NCBI RefSeq assembly: GCF_900156885.1
Contig: NZ_FTOY01000008.1
Location: 124,001-188,000 of the forward strand
DNA: 64,000 bases
Source of the DNA: Limosilactobacillus caccae
Lineage (GTDB): Bacteria; Bacillota; Bacilli; Lactobacillales; Lactobacillaceae
Direction of reading: 5' to 3'
The notes beneath the pieces are model-generated. The model was not told the origin of the DNA. It saw only the letters and a list, made by a program, of their open reading frames with translations, and did no database searches. Of the stretch, positions 36,851-48,484 are shown one piece after another (within the stretch, counting starts at the first letter, position 1; each line of letters opens with the position of its first letter). Made by a program: the position numbers and the translations under genes.

Positions 36851-36902
36851 ACTAGTGGATTTTTTGTTTGTCAGTAGCAGTTATTATATGGGAGAAATTT
36901 TT

Positions 36903-37904
36903 ATGTCAGACGAAAATAATCGACCCTTAGATAGTAACAATGATCAACAGATGCACCACCATGAGCATCGCCATCACCACCGGCACCATCATCGCCGGCG
37001 CGGGTGGAAGATCTTCTGGTCTGTCGTCGGAGTATTGGTGCTGGTAGCGATCTTCTTTGCGGGGATGGCCTGGCACAACCTGAAGTCGACCACCGATGAC
37101 ATGTACTCCAGCGCGGGGGCAAATAAGTCGCGGGACGCCCAGAAGGTGCTTGATCAAAAGAAGCCAGTATCGATCCTCTTGCTGGGGACAGATACGGGGG
37201 CGCTCGGCCGGGACTACAAGGGCCGGACAGATACGATGATGATCATGACCTTGAACCCGAAGACAAAGACGACCACCATCGTCAGTTTGCCCCGGGATAT
37301 GAAGGTCAACTTACCGGACTACCCACAGTACTCGCCAGCGAAGATCAACGCGGCATACACATACGGGGGAGTCAAGGAGAGTATCAACACCATTCAGCAG
37401 CACTTCAACATTCCGATTGACTACTACGTGTTAGTTAATATGGGTGGCTTGGAGAAGGCCATTAACCAGGTTGGCGGCGTTGATGTGAAGTCACCTCTAA
37501 CATTTGACTATGAAGGTGCTCACTTTACAAAAGGTGAGACCTATCACCTGAACGGATCAAAGGCATTGAAGTTTAGCCGGATGCGTTATGATGACCCACA
37601 GGGAGATTACGGTCGTCAAGAGCGGCAACGATTAGTTATCACTGCCCTATTAAAGAAGTCGGTTTCTTACAAGACAGTGTTGAACCGGGCATTCCTAAAA
37701 TCGGTGTCTGATAGTTCACAGACCGATTTGACCTTTAGTGATATGATGAACCTGGCTCAAAATTACCGTTCAACAAATGAACATGTTGTGCAGGATCACG
37801 CTCAGGGGCGGACGTCTGACGAAGGTGGACAATCGTTTGAAGTTGTCCCAACAAGTGAACAACAACGGATTTCAAATATCATTCAAAATAGCTTAAAGAA
37901 TTAA
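36903..37904 (+). CDS. LCP-family (LytR-CpsA-Psr) glycopolymer ligase
   Basis: Membrane enzyme that transfers lipid-linked polymer to the cell wall. The cytosolic N-terminus is very His-rich (residues 17-30, HHHEHRHHHRHHHRRR). Then come one membrane helix (FWSVVGVLVLVAIFFAGMAW) and the LCP domain: ILLLGTDTGALGRDYKGRTD, MMIMTLNPKTKTTTIVSLPR, KINAAYTYGG, LKFSRMRYDDPQGDYGRQER. ATG 36903 follows GGGAGA by 7 nt; 48 nt of upstream frame is not used. As first gene of the cluster it corresponds to EpsA of lactobacilli. Confidence 0.92.
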   Translation: MSDENNRPLDSNNDQQMHHHEHRHHHRHHHRRRGWKIFWSVVGVLVLVAIFFAGMAWHNLKSTTDDMYSSAGANKSRDAQKVLDQKKPVSILLLGTDTGALGRDYKGRTDTMMIMTLNPKTKTTTIVSLPRDMKVNLPDYPQYSPAKINAAYTYGGVKESINTIQQHFNIPIDYYVLVNMGGLEKAINQVGGVDVKSPLTFDYEGAHFTKGETYHLNGSKALKFSRMRYDDPQGDYGRQERQRLVITALLKKSVSYKTVLNRAFLKSVSDSSQTDLTFSDMMNLAQNYRSTNEHVVQDHAQGRTSDEGGQSFEVVPTSEQQRISNIIQNSLKN

Positions 37905-37922
37905 TGTTAAGGAGTAGAAGTC

Positions 37923-38801
37923 GTGAATAGCTCACAACAAACACTAAATAATACGATTGATTTGCATCGTTTAATGTTGCTTTGTCGCAAACACATTAAA
38001 ATGTTAATTGTGTGGACATTATTAGCCGGGATTCTTGGCTTTGTCGTTGCTGAATTTGTAGTGGTACCTAAGTACACTGCGACGACAGAAATTTTGGTTA
38101 ACCAGAAGCACTCAAATGATAACAACGGCCAAGCTTATACAAATCAACAGGCTGATATCCAGATGATTAATACCTATAAGGATATCATTACTAACCAGGT
38201 TATTTTAAGTAAGGCTAGCAAGCAATTAAAGGATCCAGTTAGAGTTGTTAAGCCCGCACAAAAGGCCGTTTACCGGCGAAATGCGGATGGGACACGCCGA
38301 TTGATTAAGGAAGCTGAGCCAGCTGTTGTTGAGCGGACTGGTAAAGGCTATGATATGTCAACGAAAGAGTTGAAAGAAGCAATCAGCGTTGCAACTCAAC
38401 AAAATTCACAGGTGTTCTCATTACAAGTGAAGACCGATGATCCTGCTAAGTCAGCAGCAGTTGCTAATGTAGTTGCGAATGAATTTAAAGATCAAATTAA
38501 GAAGATTATGAGTGTTAACAATGTAACAATTGTTTCACGGGCGAATACTCCTGATAATCCTTCGTTTCCTAATGTTAAGTTGTTTACTTTAGCAGGAGCA
38601 GTAATTGGATTACTTCTAAGCTTTATATCAATTTTAATTGGTGACTTGATGGACACAACTGTTCACGATAATGATTATTTAACCAATGAATTAGGCCTTA
38701 CTAATTTAGGGCAAGTTAGTCATATTCAAATGAGTCACCGGGTTGACTTTAGTGTAAATAATCAGAATAGTCGGCGTGAAACAAAGAGCCGCCGTGTTTA
38801 G
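37923..38801 (+). CDS. Wzz-type chain-length / kinase-adaptor protein
   Basis: 292 residues with two membrane helices (about 26-46 and 220-245) around an extracytoplasmic domain, starting NTIDLHRLMLLCRKHIKMLI. It pairs with the tyrosine kinase encoded next to control polymer length and export. The end of the second helix and its short cytosolic tail fit the kinase-activating adaptor of Gram-positives (EpsB/CapA/CpsC). 18-nt gap from the LCP gene and 14 nt before the kinase gene. Confidence 0.88.
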   Translation: MNSSQQTLNNTIDLHRLMLLCRKHIKMLIVWTLLAGILGFVVAEFVVVPKYTATTEILVNQKHSNDNNGQAYTNQQADIQMINTYKDIITNQVILSKASKQLKDPVRVVKPAQKAVYRRNADGTRRLIKEAEPAVVERTGKGYDMSTKELKEAISVATQQNSQVFSLQVKTDDPAKSAAVANVVANEFKDQIKKIMSVNNVTIVSRANTPDNPSFPNVKLFTLAGAVIGLLLSFISILIGDLMDTTVHDNDYLTNELGLTNLGQVSHIQMSHRVDFSVNNQNSRRETKSRRV

Positions 38802-38815
38802 GGAGGGATGAGCAA

Positions 38816-39562
38816 ATGTCATTATTTCATCGAACACAAAAACAATCTACAGATACTATGGATAATGGAGCAAAGTTAATAACGGTTGCACACCCCAAGA
38901 GTCCTATCTCAGAGCAGTTTCGGACAATTCGTACGAATATTAATTTTATGGCGATTGACCATCCTATTAAAACGTTAGCGTTAACATCTGCTAATGTGAG
39001 TGAAGGTAAGTCAACAGTTACGGATAATGTCGCCGTTGTCTGGGCGCAAACTGGTCAAAAAGTTTTACTAATTGATTCTGATTTACGTCGTCCAACACTT
39101 CACGCCACTTTTAATAAGAGCAACCAAAAGGGGTTAACAACAATTCTTACAAGCGGAACAGATTCTGTAGATTTGCGGGAGATTATTCAGACTAGCGGTG
39201 TTGATAATCTAGATATCCTTACGAGTGGACCAATTCCTCCTAACCCTGCTGAATTATTAAATTCACAACGGATGAGAACCTTACTGGATTCAGTAAAAGA
39301 AATTTACGATATGGTGATTGTTGATGTTCCTCCAATGTTAGAAGTTACTGATACACAAATTTTATCTCGGTATCTTGACGCAATTGTTCTTATTGTAAAA
39401 CAAGGACAGACACAAAAATTGGGAATTAAGCGGTCTGTTGAATTACTTAATTTGGCCCACGCTAACCTTCTTGGTTACATTATGAATGATGTTAATGCAG
39501 ATGGAGATGCGGGATATGGTTATGGATACGGATACGGTTATGGAGTAGATTCAGAAAATTAG
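38816..39562 (+). CDS. bacterial tyrosine kinase (BY-kinase, EpsC/CpsD type)
   Basis: 248 residues. Walker A EGKST (63-67) in ALTSANVSEGKSTVTDN, Walker A' LLIDSDLRRP, and Walker B-like MVIVDVPPM. The C-terminal tail is a run of five Tyr alternating with Gly (GYGYGYGYGYG), the autophosphorylation cluster. It acts with the Wzz-type protein. No gene for the usual PHP phosphatase (Wzh/EpsD) follows; the next gene is already the priming transferase. Confidence 0.92.
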   Translation: MSLFHRTQKQSTDTMDNGAKLITVAHPKSPISEQFRTIRTNINFMAIDHPIKTLALTSANVSEGKSTVTDNVAVVWAQTGQKVLLIDSDLRRPTLHATFNKSNQKGLTTILTSGTDSVDLREIIQTSGVDNLDILTSGPIPPNPAELLNSQRMRTLLDSVKEIYDMVIVDVPPMLEVTDTQILSRYLDAIVLIVKQGQTQKLGIKRSVELLNLAHANLLGYIMNDVNADGDAGYGYGYGYGYGVDSEN

Positions 39563-39585
39563 TTAGTTATGGGGGTGTAACCAAT

Positions 39586-40239
39586 TTGATGGTAGATAAG
39601 CTATTAACACTAAATAAAGAAAAAATTAAATCCCGATATATATATAATTTTTTTAAGAGAATTTTTGATTTTTTGGCTTCTTTATTAGGCTTAATTTTAC
39701 TAAGTCCTTTAATGGTAGTAATTGCTTTTTTAATCAAAAAAGAAGATGATGGTCCGGTTTTTTATAAGCAAACACGGGTTGGAAAAGACGGAAAAGAGTT
39801 CCAAATGTTTAAGTTTCGGTCAATGTTTGTTAATGCTGATCGAATGCTTGATGAATTAAAAAGCCATAATGATGTTGAAGGACCAATGTTTAAAATGAAA
39901 GATGATCCACGCATTACAAAAATTGGTCATTTTATTAGGAAACACAGTTTGGATGAGTTGCCACAGTTTTTCAATGTAATTAAAGGGGACATGAGTCTAG
40001 TGGGTCCTCGTCCGCCTTTACCATCAGAGGTTGAAGAATATAGTCAATATGATAAGCAACGTTTACTTGTAATACCAGGTTGCACCGGCTTATGGCAAGC
40101 AACTGAGCGGAATGAAGTTGGATTTAATGAAATGGTTCAATTGGATATTCAATATATTCAAAAAGCAAGTTGTCTTTTTGATTTATGGATTATTTTTAAG
40201 ACTGTTCAAATTGTAATAAAGCCAAATAGTTCATATTAG
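39586..40239 (+). CDS. priming undecaprenyl-phosphate sugar phosphotransferase
   Basis: Transfers the first sugar-1-phosphate to undecaprenyl phosphate. 217 residues: one reentrant or membrane helix ([20 protein letters not shown]) and the catalytic core [72 protein letters not shown]. It is the short catalytic form. The start may be TTG 39586 or ATG 39589, both behind GGGGGTG. Galactose or glucose phosphate is likely but not decidable. Confidence 0.92.
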   Translation: MMVDKLLTLNKEKIKSRYIYNFFKRIFDFLASLLGLILLSPLMVVIAFLIKKEDDGPVFYKQTRVGKDGKEFQMFKFRSMFVNADRMLDELKSHNDVEGPMFKMKDDPRITKIGHFIRKHSLDELPQFFNVIKGDMSLVGPRPPLPSEVEEYSQYDKQRLLVIPGCTGLWQATERNEVGFNEMVQLDIQYIQKASCLFDLWIIFKTVQIVIKPNSSY

Positions 40240-40255
40240 GAATAGGGAGAAGAAG

Positions 40256-41125
40256 ATGAAAGGTATTATTTTAGCTGGCGGATCGGGTACCCGCTTATAT
40301 CCAATTACACGTGGTATTTCTAAACAGTTAATTCCAGTTTATGATAAACCGATGATTTATTATCCTTTATCAACCTTAATGTTAGCTGGTATTCGAGATA
40401 TTTTAGTGATTTCAACTCCTGAATACATCTCACTTTTTGAAGAGTTGCTAGGAGATGGCGCTAATTTGGGGATGAAGTTCTCATATAAGGTCCAAGAATA
40501 TCCTAATGGTTTGGCAGAGGCTTTTATTCTAGGCGAAGACTTTATTGGTGATGATTCTGTCGCGCTTGTCTTAGGGGATAACATCTACTACGGTGCTGGT
40601 CTATCTGAATTAGTCCAAGCTGCCACTAAAAAGGCCGACGGTGCTACCGTCTTTGGTTATCACGTCAACGATCCAGAGCGTTTTGGGGTGGTTGACTTTG
40701 ATAATCAGCTGCATGCCTTATCAATCGAGGAGAAGCCAGCACACCCAAAGAGTAATTATGCTGTTACTGGTTTGTACTTCTATGATAATAACGTGGTTAA
40801 CATCGCAAAAAACATCAAACCATCGGCTCGTGGTGAACTTGAGATTACCGATGTCAATAAGGAGTACCTTAAACAGGGCAAGCTTGATGTTAAACTGATG
40901 GGGCGTGGATATGCTTGGCTAGATACTGGTACCCATGATTCAATGCTCGAAGCGGCCAACTTTATCGCAACAATTGAAAAGCGGCAAAACTTAAAGGTTG
41001 CTGCAATTGAAGAGATTGCTTACCGGATGGGCTATATTGATAAAGAGCAGTTAGTCAAGTTAGCACAACCGCTCAAGAAGAATGACTATGGTCAGTACTT
41101 ATTGCGGTTAGCGGAAGAAGATTAG
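40256..41125 (+). CDS. rfbA: glucose-1-phosphate thymidylyltransferase
   Basis: First step of dTDP-L-rhamnose synthesis. [16 protein letters not shown] opens the nucleotidyltransferase fold (G8-R13), with [29 protein letters not shown] and [17 protein letters not shown] as family blocks. 289 residues. It precedes rfbC and rfbB with 10-nt gaps; rfbD is 9 kb further on at the far end of the cluster. Composition is closer to the host core than that of the downstream transferases. Confidence 0.96.
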   Translation: MKGIILAGGSGTRLYPITRGISKQLIPVYDKPMIYYPLSTLMLAGIRDILVISTPEYISLFEELLGDGANLGMKFSYKVQEYPNGLAEAFILGEDFIGDDSVALVLGDNIYYGAGLSELVQAATKKADGATVFGYHVNDPERFGVVDFDNQLHALSIEEKPAHPKSNYAVTGLYFYDNNVVNIAKNIKPSARGELEITDVNKEYLKQGKLDVKLMGRGYAWLDTGTHDSMLEAANFIATIEKRQNLKVAAIEEIAYRMGYIDKEQLVKLAQPLKKNDYGQYLLRLAEED

Positions 41126-41135
41126 GAGATCAATA

Positions 41136-42769
<1,634 letters not shown>

Positions 42770-42790
42770 TATTTATAGAAAGTTCTAAAT

Positions 42791-42845
42791 TTCTCTTATC
42801 GAAGTGGTTCACTAAAAATAAGAGAAGTTTTTATTATAGAGGGAA
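42791..42845 (+). terminator. internal terminator or attenuator in the exopolysaccharide cluster
   Basis: A perfect 9-bp stem, TTCTCTTAT (42791-42799) and ATAAGAGAA (42828-42836), with GTTTTTATT after it. It separates rfbB from the first AT-rich transferase and may reduce or stop read-through. Confidence 0.65.
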
Positions 42846-42851
42846 ATAAAA

Positions 42852-44069
42852 ATGCAAGATGTTTTTATAATTGGAGCAAAGGGTATTGGAAATTATGGGG
42901 GATATGAAACCTTCATAAAAAAGTTAATTGAAACTGATAAAGGTAATAAAGAAATTAAATATCATATTGCTTGTAAGTATAACGGCCAGGGAGCAATGGA
43001 TGAGTCAAAGCTATCAGGTGCTGAAACAATCAATGATCACCATTTCACATATTATAATGCTGACTGTTTTAAGATTAACATTTCAGAGAAATTAGGACCA
43101 GCACAGGCTATATACTACGATATTGTAGCCTTTAAGGAATGTATTCGACAGATAAGAGAACAGAGTATAGAAAATCCAATTGTGTATGTCTTAGCTTGCC
43201 GGATTGGACCTTTTGTTGGTAAATACGTTAAGCAATTACACCAACTAGGAGGCAAGATGTTTGTTAATCCTGATGGACATGAATGGATGCGTGCCAAGTG
43301 GTCAAAACCAGTTCGAAAGTATTGGAAAATTTCTGAGGCTGGAATGGTTAAGCATGCTGATCTATTAATATGTGATTCAGTTAATATTCAAAAATATATT
43401 AAAGCAACATATGCAAGGTATAAGCCAAATACAACGTTTATTGCCTATGGTGCTGACATTACTTCATCCCACCTGTCGGAAGACAATGCAAAGGTTCGTA
43501 AATGGTTTTCAGAAAAGGGAATAGAGGAAAATGAATACTTTTTAGTAGTTGGAAGATTTGTACCTGAAAATAATTATGCTACGATGATTTCAGAATTTAT
43601 GAAGAGCACAGTTGAAAAGGATTTAGTAATAATTACAAATGTAGAACATAACAAGTTTTTTGACAAATTAAAAAGTAAAACGAATTTTGAAGCTGACCCA
43701 CGTATTAAATTTGTTGGAACAGTATATGATAGTGAATTGTTAAAATATATACGAGAAAACGCATTTGGTTATTTACATGGTCATTCTGTAGGTGGTACTA
43801 ATCCTTCCTTACTTGAAGCATTAAGTAGTACAAAATTAAATCTCTTATATGATGTTGGCTTTAATCGTGAAGTAGGACAAGATTCTGCATTATATTGGAC
43901 TAAAGAAGACAATAGTTTAGCTCACTTGTTAGAAGAGACAATTAATCTATCAGAGAAAGAAATTAATGATTTAGATGAAAAAGCTAATAATCGAATAAGA
44001 AATTATTATTCATGGAAATTGATAACAGAACAATATCGAAAAACGTTTTCAGAAAAAAAGGCACGTTAA
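42852..44069 (+). CDS. Cps2T-like rhamnosyltransferase (DUF1972/GT4)
   Basis: 405 residues. The opening MQDVFIIGAKGIGNYGGYET and FVNPDGHEWMRAKWSKPVRK are characteristic of the Cps2T/RgpA-like rhamnosyltransferases that add the second sugar. A GT4-type C-terminal part has VVGRFVPENNY, FVGTVYDSELLKYI and GYLHGHSVGGTNPSLLEALS. It directly follows the dTDP-rhamnose genes, which agrees with rhamnose transfer. Very AT-rich compared with rfbB. Confidence 0.85.
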   Translation: MQDVFIIGAKGIGNYGGYETFIKKLIETDKGNKEIKYHIACKYNGQGAMDESKLSGAETINDHHFTYYNADCFKINISEKLGPAQAIYYDIVAFKECIRQIREQSIENPIVYVLACRIGPFVGKYVKQLHQLGGKMFVNPDGHEWMRAKWSKPVRKYWKISEAGMVKHADLLICDSVNIQKYIKATYARYKPNTTFIAYGADITSSHLSEDNAKVRKWFSEKGIEENEYFLVVGRFVPENNYATMISEFMKSTVEKDLVIITNVEHNKFFDKLKSKTNFEADPRIKFVGTVYDSELLKYIRENAFGYLHGHSVGGTNPSLLEALSSTKLNLLYDVGFNREVGQDSALYWTKEDNSLAHLLEETINLSEKEINDLDEKANNRIRNYYSWKLITEQYRKTFSEKKAR

Positions 44070-44071
44070 AT

Positions 44072-45229
44072 ATGGAAAATATATTATATTTACATGCAGG
44101 CGCAGAAATGTATGGTGCAGATAAAATTCTTCTGGAGCTAGTTAGTGGACTAAATCCAGATCATTTTCACCCAATTGTTGTTTTGCCAGAGCATGGTATT
44201 TTAGAGAAAAAATTAAAAGAGAATAACGTTGAAACTTATGTTATTCCCTACCCAATTTTGCGTAGAAAATATTTTAATGTTAAGGGGATTTTGCAATATG
44301 TTAGTACTTACTATTCCTCAAGTAAAAAGATAAAGGAAATAGTAGAAGAAAAAAGAATTAATTTAATTCACGTTAATACAGCAGCAGTATTAGAAGGGAT
44401 TTATTTAAAAAAACAATTAAAAGTTAAATTAGTTTGGCATATTCATGAAATAATTTTATCACCAGCAATTGTAGGAAAAGCTCTTAATTATCTTGTTGGA
44501 AAATATTCTGATAAGTGTGTTGCTGTTTCGGATGCCGTAAAAGCCAACCTTCTAAAATCCGGTTATTTTAAATCGAATCAAATAGATGTAATTTATAATG
44601 GTGTTGATTCTCATAAATTCACTCCATCTTTAGATAGTAGTTATTTATATGATGAGTGGAATATACCCAGGGATGCTATAAAAATCGGAATGATTGGTCG
44701 CGTTAATGCGTGGAAAGGTCAAAATGATTTTTTAGAGGCTCTAACGCCATTACTTAATCAATACCATAATTTATATTTATTCATTATAGGTAGTGCTTTT
44801 AGAGGACAAGAATGGCGTGTTCACAAACTCAAAAAAAGAATTTTAGAAGATAAAAATAGTAAGCGAATAGTTTACTCAGAGTTTAGATCAGATAATAACT
44901 ATATTCAAAATTTTTTTGATCTATTAGTTTTACCTAGTACCAGTCCTGATCCATTACCAACAGTAGTGCTGGAGGCAATGGCAAGTGGAACGCCAGTTGT
45001 TGGCTATAGACATGGTGGAGTAACAGAAATGATTAGGAATGGTAAAGATGGGGCATTAGCAAATATTAATGATCCAATAGATTTGCGTCAAAAAGTAGAA
45101 AATATATTAGATAATGGTAAATTAAGTCTGTATGGGAAAAATGCAAGAGCTCGACAAGAAAAGGATTTTTCAATTCAGACTTTTATTTCGAATTTTGAAG
45201 AAATATATACCAAATTAATTACTAGTTGA
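44072..45229 (+). CDS. GT4-family glycosyltransferase
   Basis: About 385 residues, GT-B fold: ENILYLHAGAEMYGADKILL, VWHIHEIILSP, CVAVSDAVKANLLKSGYF, IYNGVDSHKF, IGMIGRVNAWKGQNDFLEAL, and LPSTSPDPLPTVVLEAMASG with the Glu of the E-x7-E motif. ATG 44072 lies 2 nt after the previous stop; a 20-codon overlap into that gene is not needed. Linkage and donor cannot be told. Confidence 0.88.
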   Translation: MENILYLHAGAEMYGADKILLELVSGLNPDHFHPIVVLPEHGILEKKLKENNVETYVIPYPILRRKYFNVKGILQYVSTYYSSSKKIKEIVEEKRINLIHVNTAAVLEGIYLKKQLKVKLVWHIHEIILSPAIVGKALNYLVGKYSDKCVAVSDAVKANLLKSGYFKSNQIDVIYNGVDSHKFTPSLDSSYLYDEWNIPRDAIKIGMIGRVNAWKGQNDFLEALTPLLNQYHNLYLFIIGSAFRGQEWRVHKLKKRILEDKNSKRIVYSEFRSDNNYIQNFFDLLVLPSTSPDPLPTVVLEAMASGTPVVGYRHGGVTEMIRNGKDGALANINDPIDLRQKVENILDNGKLSLYGKNARARQEKDFSIQTFISNFEEIYTKLITS

Positions 45230-45243
45230 GGAGTTAGAAGTAA

Positions 45244-46197
45244 ATGCAAAAACGTGTTTGTGCAGTTTTAGTAACATATAATAGATTATCTTGCTTAAAA
45301 AAAGTCATTCAAGGGTTAGAAAACCAGAGTTATAAGTTATCTGGAGTTTTTATTTTTGATAATCAAAGTACTGATAATACAGATGCTTATTTACGTCAAA
45401 GTGGATTTAAACAAATTAAATCTGAAAAAGAAAACATTCAAGATGGTAAATATTTTTTTAGAAATAAAGAAAATATAGGTGGAGCTGGTGGTTTTTCTAA
45501 AGCTATTGATTTGATTAATAAGTTAAGTGATTTTGATTATATATGGATAATGGATGATGATGTATATCCCGAAAAAGATTGTTTAGAAAAACTTATGAAT
45601 CAACTAGTAAAGGAAAATGTTCAGGCTGTAATTCCTAATCGTACTGATAAAAATTATGAGGATAATGCTTGCATTGGAATTGATTTTAGTGATTTTCGCA
45701 AATTCTGGACTTGGTGGCGTAAGGATTATGCTTCCAAACCATTGAATAAGGAAATTTATTTTGTTAAAGATATGGCATTTGAAGGTCCACTATTAGATAA
45801 AAAATTAATAGATAAAATTGGTATTCCTAATCCTGGATTCTTTTTAGAATATGATGATTCGGATTATGCACAAAGAATTTTGAAATATACTAATATAATC
45901 TTTGTTACTGACGCAACTCTTCATCGCCAATTAGCAAGAAAAAATAATAGTAGTAAAAAGGGAATGGAACCATATAATTGGCGATTCTATTATCTTATTC
46001 GCAATAATATTATTTTTGATAAAAAATATGGTAAAAATTGGGGAGTTAGGCATATTAGCCCTAATCTGTTATTACTTCATCACATAGCATTATCTATTCG
46101 AGATCATCACCTTAAAAATAATTTGCCGATTATCTTAAAAGCATGGAATGATGGAAAACACAATCGGATGGGTAAAAGAGTAAATCCAAATTATTAG
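45244..46197 (+). CDS. GT2 glycosyltransferase, galactofuranosyl-type
   Basis: 317 residues. RVCAVLVTYNRLSCLKKVIQ, FIFDNQSTDNTDAYLRQSGF, NKENIGGAGGFSKAIDLI and WIMDDDVYPEKDCLEKLM match the GlfT2-like group that uses UDP-galactofuranose; the acidic triplet DDD is the metal site. The C-terminal NWRFYYLIRNNIIFDKKYG is also typical. The UDP-galactopyranose mutase gene in this cluster supports this donor. Confidence 0.85.
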   Translation: MQKRVCAVLVTYNRLSCLKKVIQGLENQSYKLSGVFIFDNQSTDNTDAYLRQSGFKQIKSEKENIQDGKYFFRNKENIGGAGGFSKAIDLINKLSDFDYIWIMDDDVYPEKDCLEKLMNQLVKENVQAVIPNRTDKNYEDNACIGIDFSDFRKFWTWWRKDYASKPLNKEIYFVKDMAFEGPLLDKKLIDKIGIPNPGFFLEYDDSDYAQRILKYTNIIFVTDATLHRQLARKNNSSKKGMEPYNWRFYYLIRNNIIFDKKYGKNWGVRHISPNLLLLHHIALSIRDHHLKNNLPIILKAWNDGKHNRMGKRVNPNY

Positions 46198-46210
46198 GTA
46201 ATAAGTTATT

Positions 46211-47233
46211 ATGACAAAACCAATTTTAACAGTAGTAATACCCGTGTATAATTCTTCAGAATATTTAGAAAGGTGTTTTAGAAATCTTTCTAAAATGATT
46301 GGGGAAAATGCTAAAAATGTGGAAGTTTTATTTATAAATGACGGTTCAACAGATACATCTTTAGAGCAATTAGAGTATGAAGTAAAAGACAAAGCACAAT
46401 ACAAAATTATTAATAAAGCACATACTGGTGTTAGTGATACACGAAATTATGGTATAAGCCAAGCAAAAGGGCAATATGTAACATTTCTTGATTCTGATGA
46501 TAGTTATTGTGAGAATTTCATTCCAGCCTTTTTATCTGAAATAAAACAGGCTCCAGATATTGTATGGAATGATGTCATTAATTTGTGCAAAGATCACTTC
46601 CAAAAGATAGATAGTGAGACAGTTTGTTTATCATTAATGGAGATGGTATTAGGGATATCTAAAGAAAAAATTCAGGAAGGGATAGCATCAAAATTCTATA
46701 AAACTAGTTTTCTTAGGGAAAATAATTTATTCTTTAACTCTAAAGTAGTTATTTCGGAAGATACTTTGTTTATTCTACAAGCACTAACAAAGGCTAATAG
46801 TATTTTTCTATCTAATAAGGAATTTTATTTTATTTTAGAAGAGCATTCTTTAAATCGATTTAATCCTAATACGTTAAAAGGAGAACTTGAATATAGGAAA
46901 CAAGTACAAGAACTTTTGGATGCTTATAAAGAATCAGATAAAAAAAGAATAATTAATGATAGAACCAAAATTAATGGTTTTTGTACTTTAATTTATCGCT
47001 ATTTTGGGCCGTTAATACAACAAAATAAATGCTCAATTAATGAAGGTGCTAAGGAATTAAGAAGAATTGCAATTGTAAGACATTATATAGAGTCTTTTAA
47101 TAATAGCCAAATAGATAAAACATTATCACGACGTTATATAATTTTGCGAAAAATCTTAGCAAAAAATAAATATAGAGGTGCATTAATTATTGATATTTTA
47201 TTTGATAAATTAAAAAGGCAAACTTGGAAATAA
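46211..47233 (+). CDS. GT2 glycosyltransferase
   Basis: 340 residues with a GT-A domain: PILTVVIPVYNSSEYLERCF, VLFINDGSTDTSLEQLEYEV, GVSDTRNYGISQAKGQYVTF, LDSDDSY. The C-terminal half is variable and helical, without membrane anchor. Donor and linkage are unknown. Strongly AT-rich, like its neighbours. Confidence 0.87.
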   Translation: MTKPILTVVIPVYNSSEYLERCFRNLSKMIGENAKNVEVLFINDGSTDTSLEQLEYEVKDKAQYKIINKAHTGVSDTRNYGISQAKGQYVTFLDSDDSYCENFIPAFLSEIKQAPDIVWNDVINLCKDHFQKIDSETVCLSLMEMVLGISKEKIQEGIASKFYKTSFLRENNLFFNSKVVISEDTLFILQALTKANSIFLSNKEFYFILEEHSLNRFNPNTLKGELEYRKQVQELLDAYKESDKKRIINDRTKINGFCTLIYRYFGPLIQQNKCSINEGAKELRRIAIVRHYIESFNNSQIDKTLSRRYIILRKILAKNKYRGALIIDILFDKLKRQTWK

Positions 47234-47255
47234 GAATCGAAGGGAAATGTAGTAT

Positions 47256-48482
47256 ATGAAAATTAGCTTTTTCAGTATATACGAGTTTTTACTGTATGTA
47301 ATAATTATTCTTAACTTAGAGGTTTTAAGCATTGTTTCAAATTTAGATAATGTATCTCAAACTATTTCTGTTGTTCTGACCTTTGTTGTTTTTTTGTTAT
47401 ATATAATTCAAAAAAATAAAATAGTTCCAAATGAGTTTACAGTATATTTTTACTCTATTTCAATCTTTGCCTACCTAGCTTTTGAAATTATTCGTTTAAG
47501 ATATTCATCGTTTTCTGGATTGAAGATTACAAGCGCATTAAGTTTAGAAAAAAACTTTTCTTATATTTTATTAGCAATGCCGGTGTTTGAACTATTAGAA
47601 CAAAAGAAAAAAAGTTTTTTAAGGAATGTAGTGTATATTGGATTAATAATATTAGTAGTTCGATGTATAGTATGGCTTTTATACAATAAGTTTGGAATTA
47701 ATGTCATGCCAGGGCTATTTGAAGTACGGGGATATAATTGGACACATGGAGATGGCTATGTACGTTTAACAGGTACATTCTTGGATGGCTTAATTTTTAC
47801 CTTTTTTGGTATAAAATTATTTAAAACCAAATCTTATCAAGAAGGATTGTATTATGGACTTATTACTGTATTTCTTTTCTTTTATGCATATGCAGTATAT
47901 AGCTCACGCTCACAATTAGTCTGTTATGCAATTACAATTTTAATTATTTATATATGGAGTAGTAAAAATAAATTACATACTATTTTTAATTGCTTTATAG
48001 GATTAATATTAGTCCTACTAATCCTGCAATTTCCAATAACTAAAAACTTTATTGCTTCTTTTTCATCTAATGATGTTACTTACGGTGAAGGGACAATGGT
48101 TCGAATATTCGGAAGTAAGTTTTATCAAAATGAATGGGAAAATAGTAGTATTTTATTCGGCTTTGGAATAGCAGAAGATGGCAACTACTTTGGAAATACA
48201 CAATATTTTCTATCAGATTTAGGAATTATAAGTTATATTTTTGAGTTTGGAATAATTGGATTTATTTTGACTATATTACCAATGATGCAGGGATTGATTG
48301 TAGGAATAAAGTCTATAAAAAATGAGGATGGTTTATTATTGTTTTCATTATCTATTTATACTTTATTAACAAGTTTTATGTCACAAAATGTCTACGATTA
48401 TATACGGATATTAATAATTCCGTTTATTTTAGGAATTATATTATTCGTGAAATATCAAAAAGATACTAAAAAGGAATTATAA
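47256..48482 (+). CDS. Wzy-type oligosaccharide repeat-unit polymerase
   Basis: 408 residues, about ten to twelve membrane segments and a large loop between later helices (RGYNWTHGDGYVRLTGTFLD). An SRSQLVCYAITILIIY segment and IFGSKFYQNEWENSSILFGF resemble O-antigen polymerase-like proteins. Wzy proteins are too divergent for motif proof. The identification rests on topology and position next to glf and wzx. Confidence 0.75.
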   Translation: MKISFFSIYEFLLYVIIILNLEVLSIVSNLDNVSQTISVVLTFVVFLLYIIQKNKIVPNEFTVYFYSISIFAYLAFEIIRLRYSSFSGLKITSALSLEKNFSYILLAMPVFELLEQKKKSFLRNVVYIGLIILVVRCIVWLLYNKFGINVMPGLFEVRGYNWTHGDGYVRLTGTFLDGLIFTFFGIKLFKTKSYQEGLYYGLITVFLFFYAYAVYSSRSQLVCYAITILIIYIWSSKNKLHTIFNCFIGLILVLLILQFPITKNFIASFSSNDVTYGEGTMVRIFGSKFYQNEWENSSILFGFGIAEDGNYFGNTQYFLSDLGIISYIFEFGIIGFILTILPMMQGLIVGIKSIKNEDGLLLFSLSIYTLLTSFMSQNVYDYIRILIIPFILGIILFVKYQKDTKKEL

Positions 48483-48484
48483 CA

